Under the pieces are notes generated by a model. It had not been told where the DNA came from. It ran no database searches and saw nothing but the letters and a program-made list of their open reading frames with translations. Source: Parelaphostrongylus tenuis (lineage: Eukaryota > Nematoda > Chromadorea > Rhabditida > Metastrongylidae). From it: a DNA stretch of 64,000 bases. Below are positions 63,822-64,000 of this stretch, piece by piece (position 1 is the stretch's first letter; every line of letters starts with the position of its first letter). The stretch spans positions 1-64,000 of the forward strand of contig JAHQIW010000348.1 of NCBI GenBank assembly GCA_019055375.1, read 5' to 3'. Made by a program: the position numbers and the translations under genes.

Positions 63822-64000
63822 TCAGGAGTCTCTTCGAGGCTTGGCAGGGCAAAAGGGACGCTTCTCGAGGTGAGTCGGGAGACCCAGGGTCCCTTTCCAG
63901 TAGCCACAGGGATACTGGGATTCCTGTCAATGTTCAAGAGGAGTCAGGCTCCGTCAAATTTTGAAGCAGTGAGCTCTGCGTGCCTCTCGAGGTGTCAGAG
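63822..64000 (+). repeat. Partial monomer M66, cut by the window end
   Basis: The first 179 bp of a consensus copy, with c163 and a169. The array evidently continues beyond the window, as it does before base 1. Confidence 0.93.

Larger units (their letters stand above)
1..64000 (+). repeat. Satellite DNA array, 982-bp monomer, about 65.2 copies (probable ruminant satellite I family)
   Basis: The entire window is one head-to-tail tandem array. The base-1 phase (tcaggagtctcttcgagg) returns at 983, 1965, 2947 and so on to 63822. Ten copies are 981 bp, one is 983 bp and the rest are 982 bp. Copies differ from the consensus by at most about five substitutions, so divergence is far below 1%. No copy is inverted and nothing is inserted. 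Known of the family: pecoran satellite I (bovine 1.715, cervid satellite I) has monomers of about 0.8-1.4 kb built from 31-bp subunits and sits at centromeres. The 31-bp architecture seen here matches. Inference: the host is a ruminant, possibly a deer because of the near 1-kb monomer. The array itself is certain; family assignment is about 0.75 and the deer assignment about 0.4. Confidence 0.97.

Noticed and set aside
1..64000. Bacterial or phage accessory region with a new defence or mobile system
   Set aside because: No gene organisation, ribosome-binding-site plus ORF structure, or tRNA is present. The composition and two-level repeat structure are those of animal satellite DNA.

Overview
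The window is one uninterrupted, head-to-tail satellite DNA array with no flanking unique sequence. A 982-bp monomer repeats 65 times, and a 179-bp partial copy ends at base 64000. All copies have the same orientation. I see no gene, RNA gene, transposon, CRISPR array, inversion or foreign insertion. The many short plus-strand ORFs are the same few frames recurring once per monomer; they are a by-product of the repeat and are not annotated as genes.

The 982-bp monomer is itself built from a much older 31-bp repeat. Its 32 diverged subunits can be laid end to end (32 x 31 = 992, minus 10 bp of small deletions = 982), many of them starting with cgag or a close variant. A monomer of about 1 kb made of 31-bp subunits with recurring tctcgag and tcagggtccct motifs fits the ruminant (pecoran) centromeric satellite I family, which includes the bovine 1.715 satellite and cervid satellite I. 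The roughly 1-kb length is closer to the cervid forms than to the 1.4-kb bovine or 0.8-kb sheep/goat forms. The host is therefore most likely an even-toed ungulate, perhaps a deer; that is inference from memory of the families, not a database match.

Layout, taking base 1 as monomer phase 1 (M1-M66): 1-8468 is a run of visually identical consensus copies. 8469-31582 is a mosaic zone in which a few diagnostic sites (phase positions 163, 169, 530, 554, 613, 834, 863, 958) switch between alleles in many combinations, with single-base indels. 31583-46709 is about 15 kb with no variant seen and constant 982-bp spacing. 46710-60506 carries sparse variants. 60507-64000 is consensus again. Homogeneous blocks beside a mosaic block are what unequal crossover and gene conversion produce in a young, active satellite core.

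No genes act together here. If the array functions, it is as centromeric or pericentromeric heterochromatin. The observations most worth pursuing are a partial higher-order order of monomer types in the mosaic zone, very short conversion-like tracts, an intermediate 185-bp echo inside the monomer, and CpG retention at the 31-bp subunit junctions.
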